A program made the position numbers and the translations under genes. A stretch of DNA of 64,000 nucleotides from Apostichopus japonicus. Its lineage: Eukaryota > Echinodermata > Holothuroidea > Aspidochirotida > Stichopodidae. The DNA lies in assembly GCF_037975245.1 (NCBI RefSeq), contig NC_092579.1, positions 24,907,166-24,971,165 on the forward strand. Direction: 5' to 3'. This document shows, in pieces, positions 1 through 12,915 of this stretch. Under the pieces are notes generated by a model. That model was given only the letters and a program-made list of their open reading frames with translations, searched no databases and was not told the DNA's origin. Position 1 is the first letter of the stretch. The number at the start of each line of letters is the position of its first letter.

Positions 1-664
1 TCGTTACCGATCAATCGAATGTGCGGTGGCGATCAATGGAATGTGCGTTACCGATAAAACGAATGTGCGGTACCGATCTATCGAATGTGCGGTACAGATA
101 AATCAAATGTGCGTTACCAATTAATGGAATGTGCGGTACCGATAAATCGAATGTGCGTTACCAATTAATTGATTGAGCGGTACCAATTAATCGATTGTGC
201 TGAACCGATCAATCGATTGTTCGGTACCGATCAATCGAATGTGCGGTACCGATAAATCGAATGTGCGTTACCTATTAATCGATTGAGCGGTACCGATCAA
301 TCGATTGGCGATACCGATCAATCGAATGTGCGGTACCGATCAAACGAATGTGCGGTACCGATAAATAGAATGTGCTGTATCGATCAATCGATTGTTCGGT
401 ACCGATCAATCGAATGTGCGGTACCGATAAATAGAATGTGCGGTAACGATCGATCGAATGTGCGGTACCGATAAATCGAATGTGCGTTACCGATCAATCG
501 AATGTGGGGTGTCGATCAATCGAATGTGCGTTACCGATAAAACGAATGTGCGGTACCGATCTATCGAATGTGCGGTACAGATAAATCAAATGTGCGTTAC
601 CAATTAATGGAATGTGCGGTACCTATAAATCGAATGTGCGTTACCAATTAATTGATTGAGCGGT

Positions 665-1013
665 ACCGATTAATCGATTGTGCGATACCGATCAATCGAA
701 TGAGCGGTACCGATAAATCGATTGTGCGTTGCCGATCAATCGAATGTGCGGTACCGATGAAACGAATGTGCGTTACCGATAAAACAAATGTGCGGTAACG
801 ATCAATCGAATGTGCGTTACCAATTAATCGAAAGTGCTGTACCGATCAATCGAATGTGCGTTACCCATTAATCGAATGTGCGGTTCCGATAAAAAGAATG
901 TGCGTTACCGATAAAACGAATGTGCAGTACCGATCAATCGAATGTTCGGTACCGATAAATCGAATGTGCGTTACCAATTAATCGAATGTGCGGTACCGAT
1001 CAATCGAATGTGC
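665..1013 (+). repeat. HOR segment, copy at 3436-3784 (offset 2,771 bp)
   Basis: The run of variants beginning with ACCGATTAATCGATTG, through the distinctive GATAAAACAAATG and CCCATTAATCG monomers, recurs in the same order 2,771 bp downstream. The offset is 126 monomers minus 1 bp. The match ends near 1013, where GCGG in one copy faces GCGT in the other. Confidence 0.8.
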
Positions 1014-1045
1014 GGTACCAATTAATCGAATGTGCTGTACCGATA

Positions 1046-2039
1046 AATCGAATGTGCGGTACCGATCAATCGAATGTGCAGTACCGATCAACCCAAGGTG
1101 CGGTATATATCAATCGAATGTGCGGTACCAATTAATCGATTGTGCTGTACCGATCAATCGATTGTTCGGTACCGATCAATCGAATGTGCGGTACCGATAA
1201 ATCGAATGTGCGTTACCAATTAATCGAATGTGCAGAACCGATCAATCGAATGTGCGTTACCTATTAATCGATTGAGCGGTACCGATCAATCGATTGGCGA
1301 TACCGATCAATCGAATGTGCGGTACCGATCAAACGAATGTGCGGTACCGATAAATAGAATGTGCTGTATCGATCAATCGATTGTTCGGTACCGATCAATC
1401 GAATGTGCGATACCGATAAATAGAATGTGCGTTGCCAATAAATCGAATATGCGGTACGGATTAATCGAATGTGCGTTACCGATCAATCGAATGTGCAGTA
1501 CCAATTAATCGATTGTGCTGTACCGATCAATCGATTGTTCGGTACCGATCAACCCAATGTGCGGTATCGATCAATCGAATGTGCGGTACCAATTAATCGA
1601 ATGTGCGGTACCGATCAATCGAATGTACGTTACCAATTAATGGATTCTGCTGTACCGAAAAATCGAATGTGCGTTACCAAATAATCGATTCTGCTGTACC
1701 GAAAAATCGAATGTGCGTTACCTGTGAATCGAATGTGCGGTACCGATCAATCGAATGTGCGGTACCGATCAATCGAATTTGCGTTACCGATCAATACAAT
1801 GTGCGGTAACGATCAATCGAATGTGCGTTACCAATTAATCGAAAGTGCTGTACCGATCAATCGAATGTGCGTTACCCATTAATCGAATGTGCGGTTCCGA
1901 TAAATCGATTGTGCGTTGCCGATCAATCGAATGTGCGGTACCGATAAAAAGAATGTGCGTTACCGATAAAACGAATGTGCAGTACCGATCAATCGAATGT
2001 TCGGTACCGATAAATCGAATGTGCGTTACCAATTAATCG
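1046..2039 (+). repeat. HOR segment, copy at 4015-5008 (offset 2,969 bp)
   Basis: About 1 kb of monomer order is shared with 4015-5008, including the rare ACCCAAGGTGCGG and TATATATC variants and the unusual CGATTGGCGATACC monomer (1291 and 4260). The offset of 2,969 bp is 135 monomers minus 1 bp. A third, partial version (1297-1850) lies at 7961-8536, where one extra monomer changes the offset from 6,664 to 6,686 bp. Confidence 0.85.
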
Positions 2040-3443
2040 AATGTGCGGTACCGATCAATCGAATGTGCGTTACCTATTAATCGATTGAGCGGTACCGATC
2101 AATCGAATGTGCGGTACCGATCAATCGAATGTGCAGTACCAATCAACCCAATGTGCGGTATCGATCAATCGAATGTGCGGTACCAATTAATCGATTGTGC
2201 TGTACCGATCAATCGATTGTTCGGTACCGATCAATCGAATGTGCGGTACCGATCAATCGAATGTGCGGTACCGATAAACCGAATGTGCGTTACCAATTAA
2301 TGGTTTCTGCTGTACCGAAAATACGAATGTGCGTTACCGGTCAATCGAATGTGCGGTACCGATCAATCAAATGTGCGTTGCCGATAAATAGAATATGCGG
2401 TACCGATTAATCGAATGTGCGGTACCTATCAATCGAATGTGCGGTACCGATAAATCGAATGTGCGTTGCCGATCAATCGAATGTGCGGTACCGATAAATC
2501 GGATGTGCGTTGCCGATAAATCGAATGTTCGTTACCGATTAATCGATTGTGCTGTACCGATCAATCGATTGTTCGGTACCGATCAATCGGATGTGCGGTA
2601 TCGATCAATCGAATGTGCGGTACCGATAAATCGAATGTGTGTTACCAATTAATGAATTCTGCTGTACCGAAAAATCGAATGTGCGTTACCGGTGAATCGA
2701 ATGTGCGGTACCGATCAATCGAATGTGCGGTACCGATCAATCGAATTTGCGTTACCGATCAATACAATGTGCGGTAACGATCGATCGAATGTGCGGTACC
2801 GATAAATCGAATTTGCGTTACCGATCAATACAATGTGCGGTAACGATCGATCGAATGTGCGGTACCGATAAATCGAATTTGCGTTACCGATCAATACAAT
2901 GTGCGGTAACGATCAATCGAATGTGCGGTACCGATAAATCGATTGTGCGTTGCCGATCAATCGAATGTGCGGTACCGATGAAACGAATGTGCGTTACCGA
3001 TCAATCGAATGTGCGGTAACGATCAATCGAATGTGCGGTACCGATAAATCGATTGTGCGTTGCCGATCAATCTAATGTGCGGTACCGATGAAACGAATGT
3101 GCGTTACCGATAAAACGAATGTGCAGTACCGATCAATCGAATGTTCGGTACCGATAAATCGAATGTGCGTTACCAATTAATCGAATGTGCGGTACCGATC
3201 AATCGAATGTGCGTTACCTATTAATCGATTGAGCGGTACCGATCAATCGAATGTGCGGTACCGATCAATCGAATGTGCGGTACCGATCAATCGAATGTGC
3301 GGTACCGATAAATCGAATGTGCGTTACCAATTAATGGATTCTGCTGTACCGAAAAATCGAATGTGCGTTACCGGTGAATCGAATGTGCGGTACCGATCAA
3401 TCTAATGTGCGTTGCCGATAAATAGAATATGCGATACCGATTA
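1910..3443 (+). repeat. HOR segment, near-identical copy at 5957-7490 (offset 4,047 bp)
   Basis: The segment is repeated almost base for base 4,047 bp downstream (184 monomers minus 1 bp). The few differences I noticed include CGATTG versus CTATTG at 2214/6261 and changes around 6960-6971. The repeated block carries the 66-bp trimer array described below, so that array was copied whole. Confidence 0.88.
2745..2942 (+). repeat. 66-bp trimeric tandem repeat, three copies
   Basis: A three-monomer unit made of ATTTGCGTTACC, CAATACAATG and GTAACGATCGATCG forms repeats three times at exactly 66-bp steps (ATTTGCG at 2745, 2811 and 2877). The same three copies recur at 6792-6989. As 66 is a multiple of 3, translation of this stretch gives an exact 22-residue repeat. 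That is arithmetic, not evidence of coding. Confidence 0.9.
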
Positions 3444-4468
3444 ATCGATTGTGCGATACCGATCAATCGAATGAGCGGTACCGATAAATCGATTGTGCGT
3501 TGCCGATCAATCGAATGTGCGGTACCGATGAAACGAATGTGCGTTACCGATAAAACAAATGTGCGGTAACGATCAATCGAATGTGCGTTACCAATTAATC
3601 GAAAGTGCTGTACCGATCAATCGAATGTGCGTTACCCATTAATCGAATGTGCGGTTCCGATAAAAAGAATGTGCGTTACCGATAAAACGAATGTGCAGTA
3701 CCGATCAATCGAATGTTCGGTACCGATAAATCGAATGTGCGTTACCAATTAATCGAATGTGCGGTACCGATCAATCGAATGTGCGTTACCTATTAATCGA
3801 TTGAGCGGTACCGATCAATCGAATGTGCGGTACCGATCAATCGAATGTGCAGTACCAATCAACCCAATGTGCGGTATCGATCAATCGAATGTGCGGTACC
3901 AATTAATCGAATGTGCTGTACCGATAAATCGAATGTGCGTTACCGGTCAATCGAATGTGCGGTACCGATAAATACAATGTGCGTTGCCGAAAAATCGAAT
4001 ATGCGGCACCGATTAATCGAATGTGCGGTACCGATCAATCGAATGTGCAGTACCGATCAACCCAAGGTGCGGTATATATCAATCGAATGTGCGGTACCAA
4101 TTAATCGATTGTGCTGTACCGATCAATCGATTGTTCGGTACCGATCAATCGAATGTGCGGTACCGATAAATCGAATGTGCGTTACCAATTAATCGAATGT
4201 GCGGAACCGATCAATCGAATGTGCGTTACCTATTAATCGATTGAGCGGTACCGATCAATCGATTGGCGATACCGATCAATCGAATGTGCGGTACCGATCA
4301 AACGAATGTGCGGTACCGATAAATAGAATGTGCTGTATCGATCAATCGATTGTTCGGTACCGATCAATCGAATGTGCGGTACCGATAAATAGAATGTGCG
4401 TTGCCAATAAATCGAATATGCGGTACGGATTAATCGAATGTGCGTTACCGATCAATCGAATGTGCAGT

Positions 4469-5536
4469 ACCAATTAATCGATTGTGCTGTACCGATCAAT
4501 CGATTGTTCGGTACCGATCAACCCAATGTGCGGTATCGATCAATCGAATGTGCGGTACCAATTAATCGAATGTGCGGTACCGATCAATCGAATGTACGTT
4601 ACCAATTAATGGATTCTGCTGTACCGAAAAATCGAATGTGCGTTACCAAATAATCGATTCTGCTGTACCGAAAAATCGAATGTGCGTTACCTGTGAATCG
4701 AATGTGCGGTACCGATCAATCGAATGTGCGGTACCGATCAATCGAATTTGCGTTACCGATCAATACAATGTGCGGTAACGATCAATCGAATGTGCGTTAC
4801 CAATTAATCGAAAGTGCTGTACCGATCAATCGAATGTGCGTTACCCATTAATCGAATGTGCGGTTCCGATAAATCGATTGTGCGTTGCCGATCAATCGAA
4901 TGTGCGGTACCGATAAAAAGAATGTGCGTTACCGATAAAACGAATGTGCAGTACCGATCAATCGAATGTTCGGTACCGATAAATCGAATGTGCGTTACCA
5001 ATTAATCGATTGTGCTGTACCGATCAATCGATTGTTCGGTACCGATCAACCCAATGTGCGGTATCGATCAATCGAATGTGCGGTACCAATTAATCGAATG
5101 TGCGGTACCGATCAATCGAATGTACGTTACCAATTAATGGATTCTGCTGTACCGAAAAATCGAATGTGCGTTACCAAATAATCGATTCTGCTGTACCGAA
5201 AAATCGAATGTGCGTTACCTGTGAATCGAATGTGCGGTACCGATCAATCGAATGTGCGGTACCGATCAATCGAATTTGCGTTACCGATCAATACAATGTG
5301 CGGTAACGATCAATCGAATGTGCGTTACCAATTAATCGAAAGTGCTGTACCGATCAATCGAATGTGCGTTACCCATTAATCGAATGTGCGGTTCCGATAA
5401 ATCGATTGTGCGTTGCCGATCAATCGAATGTGCGGTACCGATAAAAAGAATGTGCGTTACCGATAAAACGAATGTGCAGTACCGATCAATCGAATGTTCG
5501 GTACCGATAAATCGAATGTGCGTTACCAATTAATCG
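4469..5536 (+). repeat. 528-bp tandem duplication (24 monomers x 2)
   Basis: The block starting ACCAATTAATCG at 4469 starts again at 4997 and continues in the same variant order to about 5536. The unit of 528 bp equals exactly 24 monomers, so the duplication kept the 22-bp register, as expected for in-phase unequal exchange. Confidence 0.88.
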
Positions 5537-6544
5537 AATGTGCGGTACCGATCAATCGAATGTGCGTTACCTATTAATCGATTGAGCGGTACCGATCAAT
5601 CGAATGTGCGGTACCGATCAATCGAATGTGCAGTACCAATCAACCCAATGTGCGGTATCGATCAATCGAATGTGCGGTACCAATTAATCGATTGTGCTGT
5701 ACCGATCAATCGATTGTTCGGTACCGATCAATCGAATGTGCGGTACCGATCAATCGAATGTGCGGTACCGATAAACCGAATGTGCGTTACCAATTAATGG
5801 TTTCTGCTGTACCGAAAATACGAATGTGCGTTACCGGTCAATCGAATGTGCGGTACCGATCAATCAAATGTGCGTTGCCGATAAATAGAATATGCGGTAC
5901 CGATTAATCGAATGTGCGGTACCTATCAATCGAATGTGCGGTACCGATAAATCGAATGTGCGTTGCCGATCAATCGAATGTGCGGTACCGATAAAAAGAA
6001 TGTGCGTTACCGATAAAACGAATGTGCAGTACCGATCAATCGAATGTTCGGTACCGATAAATCGAATGTGCGTTACCAATTAATCGAATGTGCGGTACCG
6101 ATCAATCGAATGTGCGTTACCTATTAATCGATTGAGCGGTACCGATCAATCGAATGTGCGGTACCGATCAATCGAATGTGCAGTACCAATCAACCCAATG
6201 TGCGGTATCGATCAATCGAATGTGCGGTACCAATTAATCGATTGTGCTGTACCGATCAATCTATTGTTCGGTACCGATCAATCGAATGTGCGGTACCGAT
6301 CAATCGAATGTGCGGTACCGATAAACCGAATGTGCGTTACCAATTAATGGTTTCTGCTGTACCGAAAATACGAATGTGCGTTACCGGTCAATCGAATGTG
6401 CGGTACCGATCAATCAAATGTGCGTTGCCGATAAATAGAATATGCGGTACCGATTAATCGAATGTGCGGTACCTATCAATCGAATGTGCGGTACCGATAA
6501 ATCGAATGTGCGTTGCCGATCAATCGAATGTGCGGTACCGATAA
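5407..6544 (+). repeat. 550-bp tandem duplication (25 monomers x 2)
   Basis: Positions 5407-5994 are repeated at 5957-6544 with an offset of 550 bp, exactly 25 monomers. The shared join is the GATAAAAAGAATG monomer (5441 and 5991). The copies part where GATAAAAAG faces GATAAATCGG at 5994/6544. Confidence 0.87.
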
Positions 6545-8820
6545 ATCGGATGTGCGTTGCCGATAAATCGAATGTTCGTTACCGATTAATCGATTGTGCT
6601 GTACCGATCAATCGATTGTTCGGTACCGATCAATCGGATGTGCGGTATCGATCAATCGAATGTGCGGTACCGATAAATCGAATGTGTGTTACCAATTAAT
6701 GAATTCTGCTGTACCGAAAAATCGAATGTGCGTTACCGGTGAATCGAATGTGCGGTACCGATCAATCGAATGTGCGGTACCGATCAATCGAATTTGCGTT
6801 ACCGATCAATACAATGTGCGGTAACGATCGATCGAATGTGCGGTACCGATAAATCGAATTTGCGTTACCGATCAATACAATGTGCGGTAACGATCGATCG
6901 AATGTGCGGTACCGATAAATCGAATTTGCGTTACCGATCAATACAATGTGCGGTAACGATCGATCGAATGTTCGGTACCGATAAATCGATTGTGCGTTGC
7001 CGATCAATCGAATGTGCGGTACCGATGAAACGAATGTGCGTTACCGATCAATCGAATGTGCGGTAACGATCAATCGAATGTGCGGTACCGATAAATCGAT
7101 TGTGCGTTGCCGATCAATCTAATGTGCGGTACCGATGAAACGAATGTGCGTTACCGATAAAACGAATGTGCAGTACCGATCAATCGAATGTTCGGTACCG
7201 ATAAATCGAATGTGCGTTACCAATTAATCGAATGTGCGGTACCGATCAATCGAATGTGCGTTACCTATTAATCGATTGAGCGGTACCGATCAATCGAATG
7301 TGCGGTACCGATCAATCGAATGTGCGGTACCGATCAATCGAATGTGCGGTACCGATAAATCGAATGTGCGTTACCAATTAATGGATTCTGCTGTACCGAA
7401 AAATCGAATGTGCGTTACCGGTGAATCGAATGTGCGGTACCGATCAATCTAATGTGCGTTGCCGATAAATAGAATATGCGGTACCGATTAATCGAATGTG
7501 CTGTACCGATCAATCGAATGTGCGTTGCCGATCAATCGAATGTGCGGTACCGATAAATCGGATGTACGTTGCCGATAAATCGAATGTGCGTTACCGATTA
7601 ATCGATTGTGCTGTACCGATCAATCGATTGTTCGGTACCGATCAATCGAATGTGCGGTACCGATCAATCGAATGTGCGGTACCGATAAATCGAATGTGTG
7701 TTACCAATTAATCGATTCTGCTGTACCGAAAATCGAATGTGCGTTACCGGTGAATCGAATGTGCGGTACCGATTAATCGAATATGCGGTACCGATCAATC
7801 GAATTTGCGTTACCGATCAATACAATGTGCGGTAACGATCAATCGAATGTGAGGTACCGATAAATCGATTGTGCGTTGACGATCAATCGAATGTGCGGTA
7901 CCGATGAAACGAATGTGCGTTACCTATTAATCGATTGAGCGGTACCGATCAATCGATTGTGCGATACCGATCAATCGAATGTGCGGTACCGATCAAACGA
8001 ATGCGCGGTACCGATAAATAGAATGTGCTGTATCGATCAATCGATTGTTCGGCACCGATCAATCGAATGTGCGGTACCGATAAATAGAATGTGCGTTGCC
8101 AATAAATCGAATATGCGGTACGGATTAATCGAATGTGCGTTACCGATCAATCGAATGTGCAGTACCAATTAATCGATTGTGCTGTACCGATCAATCGATT
8201 GTTCGGTACCGATCAACCCAATGTGCGGTATCGATCAATCGAATGTGCGGTACCAATTAATCGAATGTGCGGTACCGATCAATCGAATGTACGTTACCAA
8301 TTAATGGATTCTGCTGTACCGAAAAATCGAATGTGCTTTACCGGTGAATCAAATGTGTGTTACCAAATAATCGATTGTGCTGTACCGAAAAATCGAATGT
8401 GCGTTACCTGTGAATCGAATGTGCGGTACCGATCAATCGAATGTGCGGTACCGATCAATCGAATTTGCGTTACCGATCAATACAATGTGCGGTAACGATC
8501 AATCGAATGTGCGTTACCAATTAATCGAAAGTGCTGTACCGATAAATCGAATGTGCGTTACCCATTAATCGAATGTGCGGTTCCGATAAAAAGAATGTGC
8601 GTTACCGATAAAACGAATGTGCAGTACCGATCAATGGAATGTTCGGTACCGATAAATCGAATGTGCGTTACCAATTAATCGAATGTGCGGTACCGATCAA
8701 TCGAATGTGCGTTACCTATTAATCGATTGAGCGGTACCGATCAATCGATTGTGCGATACCGATCAATCGAATGTGCGGTACCGATCAAACGAATGTGCGT
8801 TACCGATAAATCGAATATGC

Positions 8821-8978
8821 GGTACCGATTAATAGAATGTGCGGTACCTATCAATGGAATGTGCGGTACCGATCAATGGAATGTGCGTTGCCGATAAATC
8901 GAATATGCGGTACCGATTAATAGAATGTGCGGTACCTATCAATGGAATGTGCGGTACCGATCAATGGAATGTGCGTTG
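8821..8978 (+). repeat. 88-bp (four-monomer) tandem duplication
   Basis: A four-monomer set, with ACCGATTAATAG, ACCTATCAATGG, ACCGATCAATGG and GTTGCCGATAAATCG, starts at 8821 and again at 8909. The step is 88 bp, and the match runs to about 8978. This is one of the smallest recent local expansions visible. Confidence 0.82.
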
Positions 8979-9079
8979 CCGATCAGTCGAATGTGACTTG
9001 GCGATAAATCGAATGTGCGGTACGGATAAATCGAATGTGCGATACCGATCAATTGAATGTGCGGTATCGATCAATTGAA

Positions 9080-12000
9080 TGTGCGGTATCGATAAATCGA
9101 ATGTGCGTTGCCGATCAATCGAATGTGCGGTACCGATAAATCGGATGTTCGTTGCCTATAAATCGAATGTGCGTTACCGATTAATCGATTGTGCTGTGCC
9201 GATCAATCGATTGTGCTGTGCTAATCAATCGAATGTGCGGTACCGATAAAATAAATGTGCGGTATCGATCAATCGTTACCAATTAATCGATTGTGCTGTA
9301 CCGATAAATCAAATGTGCGTTACCAATTAATGGAATGTGCGGTACCGATAAATCGAATGTGAGTTACCAATTAATTGATTGAGCGGTACCGATTAATCGA
9401 TTGTGCGATACCGATCAATCGAATGAGCGGTACCGATCAAACGAATGTGCGTTACCGATAAATCGAATGTGCTGTACCGATCAATCGAATGTGCGTTACC
9501 AATTAATCGAATGTGCGTTACCGATAAATCGAATGTGCGTTACCGGTCAATCGAATTTGCGGTACCGATAAATAGAATGTGCGTTGCCGAAAAATCGAAT
9601 ATGCGGCACCGATTAATCGAATGTGCGGTACCGATCAATCGAATGTGCAGTACCGATCAACCCAAGGTGCGGTATCGATCAATCGAATGTGCGGTACCAA
9701 TTAATCGATTGTTCGGTACCGATCAATCGATTGTTCGGTACCGATCAATCGAATGTGCGGTACCGATAAATCGAATGTGCGGTACCGATAAATCGAATGT
9801 GCGTTACCAATTAATCGATTCTGTTGTACAAAAAAATCGAATGTGCGTTACCGGTGAATCGAATTTGCGGTACCGATCAACCGAATGTGCGTTGCCGATA
9901 AATCGAATATGCGGTACCGATTAATCGAGTGTGCGGTACCTATCAATGGAATGTGCGGTACCGATCAATGGAATGTGCGTTGCCGGTCAATCGAATGTGA
10001 CTTGGCGATAAATCGAATGTGCGGTACCGATCAATCGAATGTACGGTACCGATAAATCGAATTTGCGTTACCGATCAACCTAATGTGCGGTAGCGATCAA
10101 TCGAATGTGCGGTACCGATCAACAAAATGTGCGGTACCGATAAATCGAATGTGCGTTGCCGATCAATCGAATGTGCGGTGGCGATCAATCGAATGTGCGT
10201 TACCAATTAATGGAATGTGCGGTACCGATTAATCGAATGTGCGTTGCCGAAAAATCGAATATGCGGCACCGATTAATCGAATGTGCGGTACCGATCAATC
10301 GAATGTGCAGTACCGATCAACCCAAGGTGCGGTATCGATCAGTCTAATGTGCGGTACCAATTAATCGATTGTGCTATACCGATCAATCGATTGTTAGGTA
10401 CCGATCAATCGAATGTGCGGTACCGATAAATCGAATGTGCGGTACCGATCAATCGAATGTGCGTTACCAATTAATCGATTCTGCTGTACCGAAAAATCGA
10501 ATGTGCGTTACCGGTCAATCGAATGTGCGTTACCGATAAATACAATGTGCGTTGCCGAAAAATCGAATATTCGGCACCGATTAATCGAATGTGCGGTACC
10601 GATCAATCGAAGGTGCAGTACCGATCAACCCAAGGTGCGGTATCGATCAATCGAATGTGCGGTACCGATCAATCGAATGTGCGGTACCGATAAATCGAAT
10701 GTGCGGTACCGATAAATCGAATGTGCGTTACCAATTAATCGATTCTGCTGTACCGAAAAATCGAATGTGCGTTACCGGTGAATCGAATGTGCGGTACCGA
10801 TCAATCGAATGTGCGTTGCCGATAAATCGAATATGCGGTACCGATAAATCGAATGTGCTGTACCGATCAATCGATTGTGCGGGACTGATATATCGAATGT
10901 GCGTTGTTGATAAATCGAATGTGCGTTGCTGATCAATCGAATATGCGGTACCGATAAATAGAATGTGCGGTACCTATCAATGGAATGTGCGGTACCGATC
11001 AATGGAATGTGCGTTGCCGATCAGTCGAATGTGACTTGGCGATAAATCGAATGTGCGGTACGGATAAATCGAATGTGCGATACCGATCAATTGAATGTGC
11101 GGTATCAATAAATCGAATGTGCGTTACCGATTAATCGATTGTGCTGTGCCGATCAATCGATTGTGCTGTGCCAATCAATTGAATGTGCGGTACCGATAAA
11201 ATAAATGTGCGGTATCGATCAATCGAATGTGCGGTACCGATAAATCGTATGTGCATTACCGATCAATCGAATGAGCGGGAATGATAATTCGAATGTGCGG
11301 AACCGATCAATCGATTGTGAGGTGCCGATCAATCGAATGTGCGGTGACGATCTTTCGAATATGCGGTACCGAAAAATCGAATGTGCGTTGCCGATAAATC
11401 GAATGTGTGTTACCGATCAATCGAATGTGCGATTGATCATCGAATGTGCGGTACCGGTCAATCGAATGTGTGGTACCGAACAAACGAATGTGCGGTTCCG
11501 ATAAGTCGAATGTGCGGTACATTTAAATCGAATGTGCGGTACATTTTAATAGAATGTGCGGTACCGATCAAAAGAATGTGCAGTACCGAAAAATCGAATG
11601 TGCGTGCCGATCAAAAAATGTGCAAAACCGATCAATCGATTGTGCTATGCCGATCAATCGAATGTGCGGTACCGATCAATCGATTGTGCTGTACCGATCA
11701 ATCGATTGGTCGGTACCGATCAATCGAATGTGCGGTACCGATCAATCGAATATGCGGTACCGATAAATCGAATGTGCGTTACCAATTAATAGATTGTGCG
11801 GTACCGATAAATTGAATGTGCGTTACCGGTCAACCGAATGTGCGGTACCGATCAATCGAATGTGCGGTACCGATCAATCGAATGTGCGTTGCTGATAAAT
11901 CGAATATGCGGTACCGATTAATCGAATGTGGGGTACCTATCAATCGAATGTGCGGTACCGATCAATGGAATGTGCGGTGTCGATATATCGAATGTGACTT

Positions 12001-12430
12001 GGCGATAAATCGAATGTGCGGTACCGATAAATCGAATGTGCGGTACCGATAAATCGATTGTGCGTTGCCGATCAGTCGAATGTGCGGTACCGATAAAACG
12101 AAAGTGCGTTACCGATAAAACGAATGTGCAGTACCGATCAATCGAATGTTCGGTACCGATGAATCGAATGTGCGTTACCAATTAATCGAATGTGCGGTAC
12201 CGATCAATCGAATGTGCGTTACCTATTAATGGATTGAGCGGTACCGATCAATCGATTGTGCGACACCGATCAATCGAATGTGCGGTACCGATCAAACGAA
12301 TGTGCGGTACCGATAAATAGAATGTGCTGTACCGATCAATCGATTGTTCGGTACCGATCAATCGAATATGCGGTACCGATAAATAGAATGTGCGTTGCCA
12401 ATAAATCGAATATGCGGTACCGATTAATCG
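9080..12430 (+). repeat. Array domain 2: diverged satellite stretch
   Basis: This part is still continuous 22-bp satellite, but it is richer in one-off substitutions and indel monomers. Examples are the ACAAAAAAATCG run near 9830, GTTGTTGATAAATCG near 10913, and GTACATTTTAATAG near 11540. I found few long duplications starting and ending inside it. The 11.3-11.7 kb section has the same order of rare monomers as 21.1-21.4 kb, so it looks like an older relative of that block. No unique DNA is present. Confidence 0.7.
11521..11528. other. ATTTAAAT-core variant monomer (first of a dispersed class)
   Basis: In this class the canonical ACCGATCAA core is replaced by ACATTTAAA, which makes an 8-bp AT-only palindrome and removes the GGTACC dyad. 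Other examples start at 13057, 21198, 26999, 30173, 41574, 44046, 49526, 53416, 57746 and 61175. In most cases the preceding monomer is GGTTCCGATAAGTCG, so the two variants travel as a pair within the HORs. A role as a distinct binding site is only a possibility. Confidence 0.85.
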
Positions 12431-12433
12431 AAT

Positions 12434-12915
12434 GTGCGGTACCGATCAATCGAATGTGCAGTACCGATCAACCCAATGTGCGGTATCGATCAATCGAATG
12501 TGCGGTACCAATTAATCGATGGTGCTGTACCGATCAATCGATTGTTCGGTACCGATCAATCGAATGTGCGGTACCGATCAATCGAATGTGCGGTACCGAT
12601 AAATCGAATGTGCGTTATCATTTAATGGATTCTGCTGTACCGAAAATCGAATGTGCATTACCGGTGAATCGAATGTGCGGTACCGATCAATCGAATGTGC
12701 AGTACCGATCAACCCAATGTGCGGTATCGATCAATCGAATGTGCGGTACCAATTAATCGATTGTGCTGTACCGATAAATCGATTGTTCGGTACCGATCAA
12801 TCGAATGTGCGGTACCGATCAATCGAATGTGCGGTACCGATAAATCGAATGTGCGTTACCAATTAATGGATTCTGCTGTACCGAAAATCGAATGTGCATT
12901 ACCGGTGAATCGAAT
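12434..12915 (+). repeat. 241-bp tandem duplication
   Basis: The segment beginning at 12434 repeats from 12675, a step of 241 bp (11 monomers minus 1 bp). The missing base sits in the ACCGAAAATCG monomer, which has one A fewer than the usual ACCGAAAAATCG. The same 241-bp arrangement recurs near 32510, 35491, 36148, 40294 and 40951, always with the shortened monomer. Confidence 0.85.

Larger units (their letters stand above)
1..9080 (+). repeat. Array domain 1: older HOR block with several internal duplications
   Basis: This part is marked by monomers that are rare or absent later: GATAAAACGAATG followed by GCAGTACC, CAATACAATG with GCGGTAACG, CCCATTAATCG, and GATGAAACG. It contains several segmental copies of itself, listed separately. 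The copies are interleaved rather than in one simple series, so successive rounds of duplication have overwritten each other. There is no coding or unique DNA here. Confidence 0.85.

Noticed and set aside
2745-2942. Leucine-rich or other 22-residue protein repeat
   Set aside because: The residue period equals 66/3 by arithmetic. The spacing of leucines and other conserved residues needed for such folds is absent, and all frames look alike.
11600-11640. GATCAAAAAATGTGCAAAACC as a remnant of a poly-A retroelement tail
   Set aside because: The A run is only six bases, in a 20-bp variant monomer that keeps the flanking repeat register. No target-site duplication or element sequence is visible.
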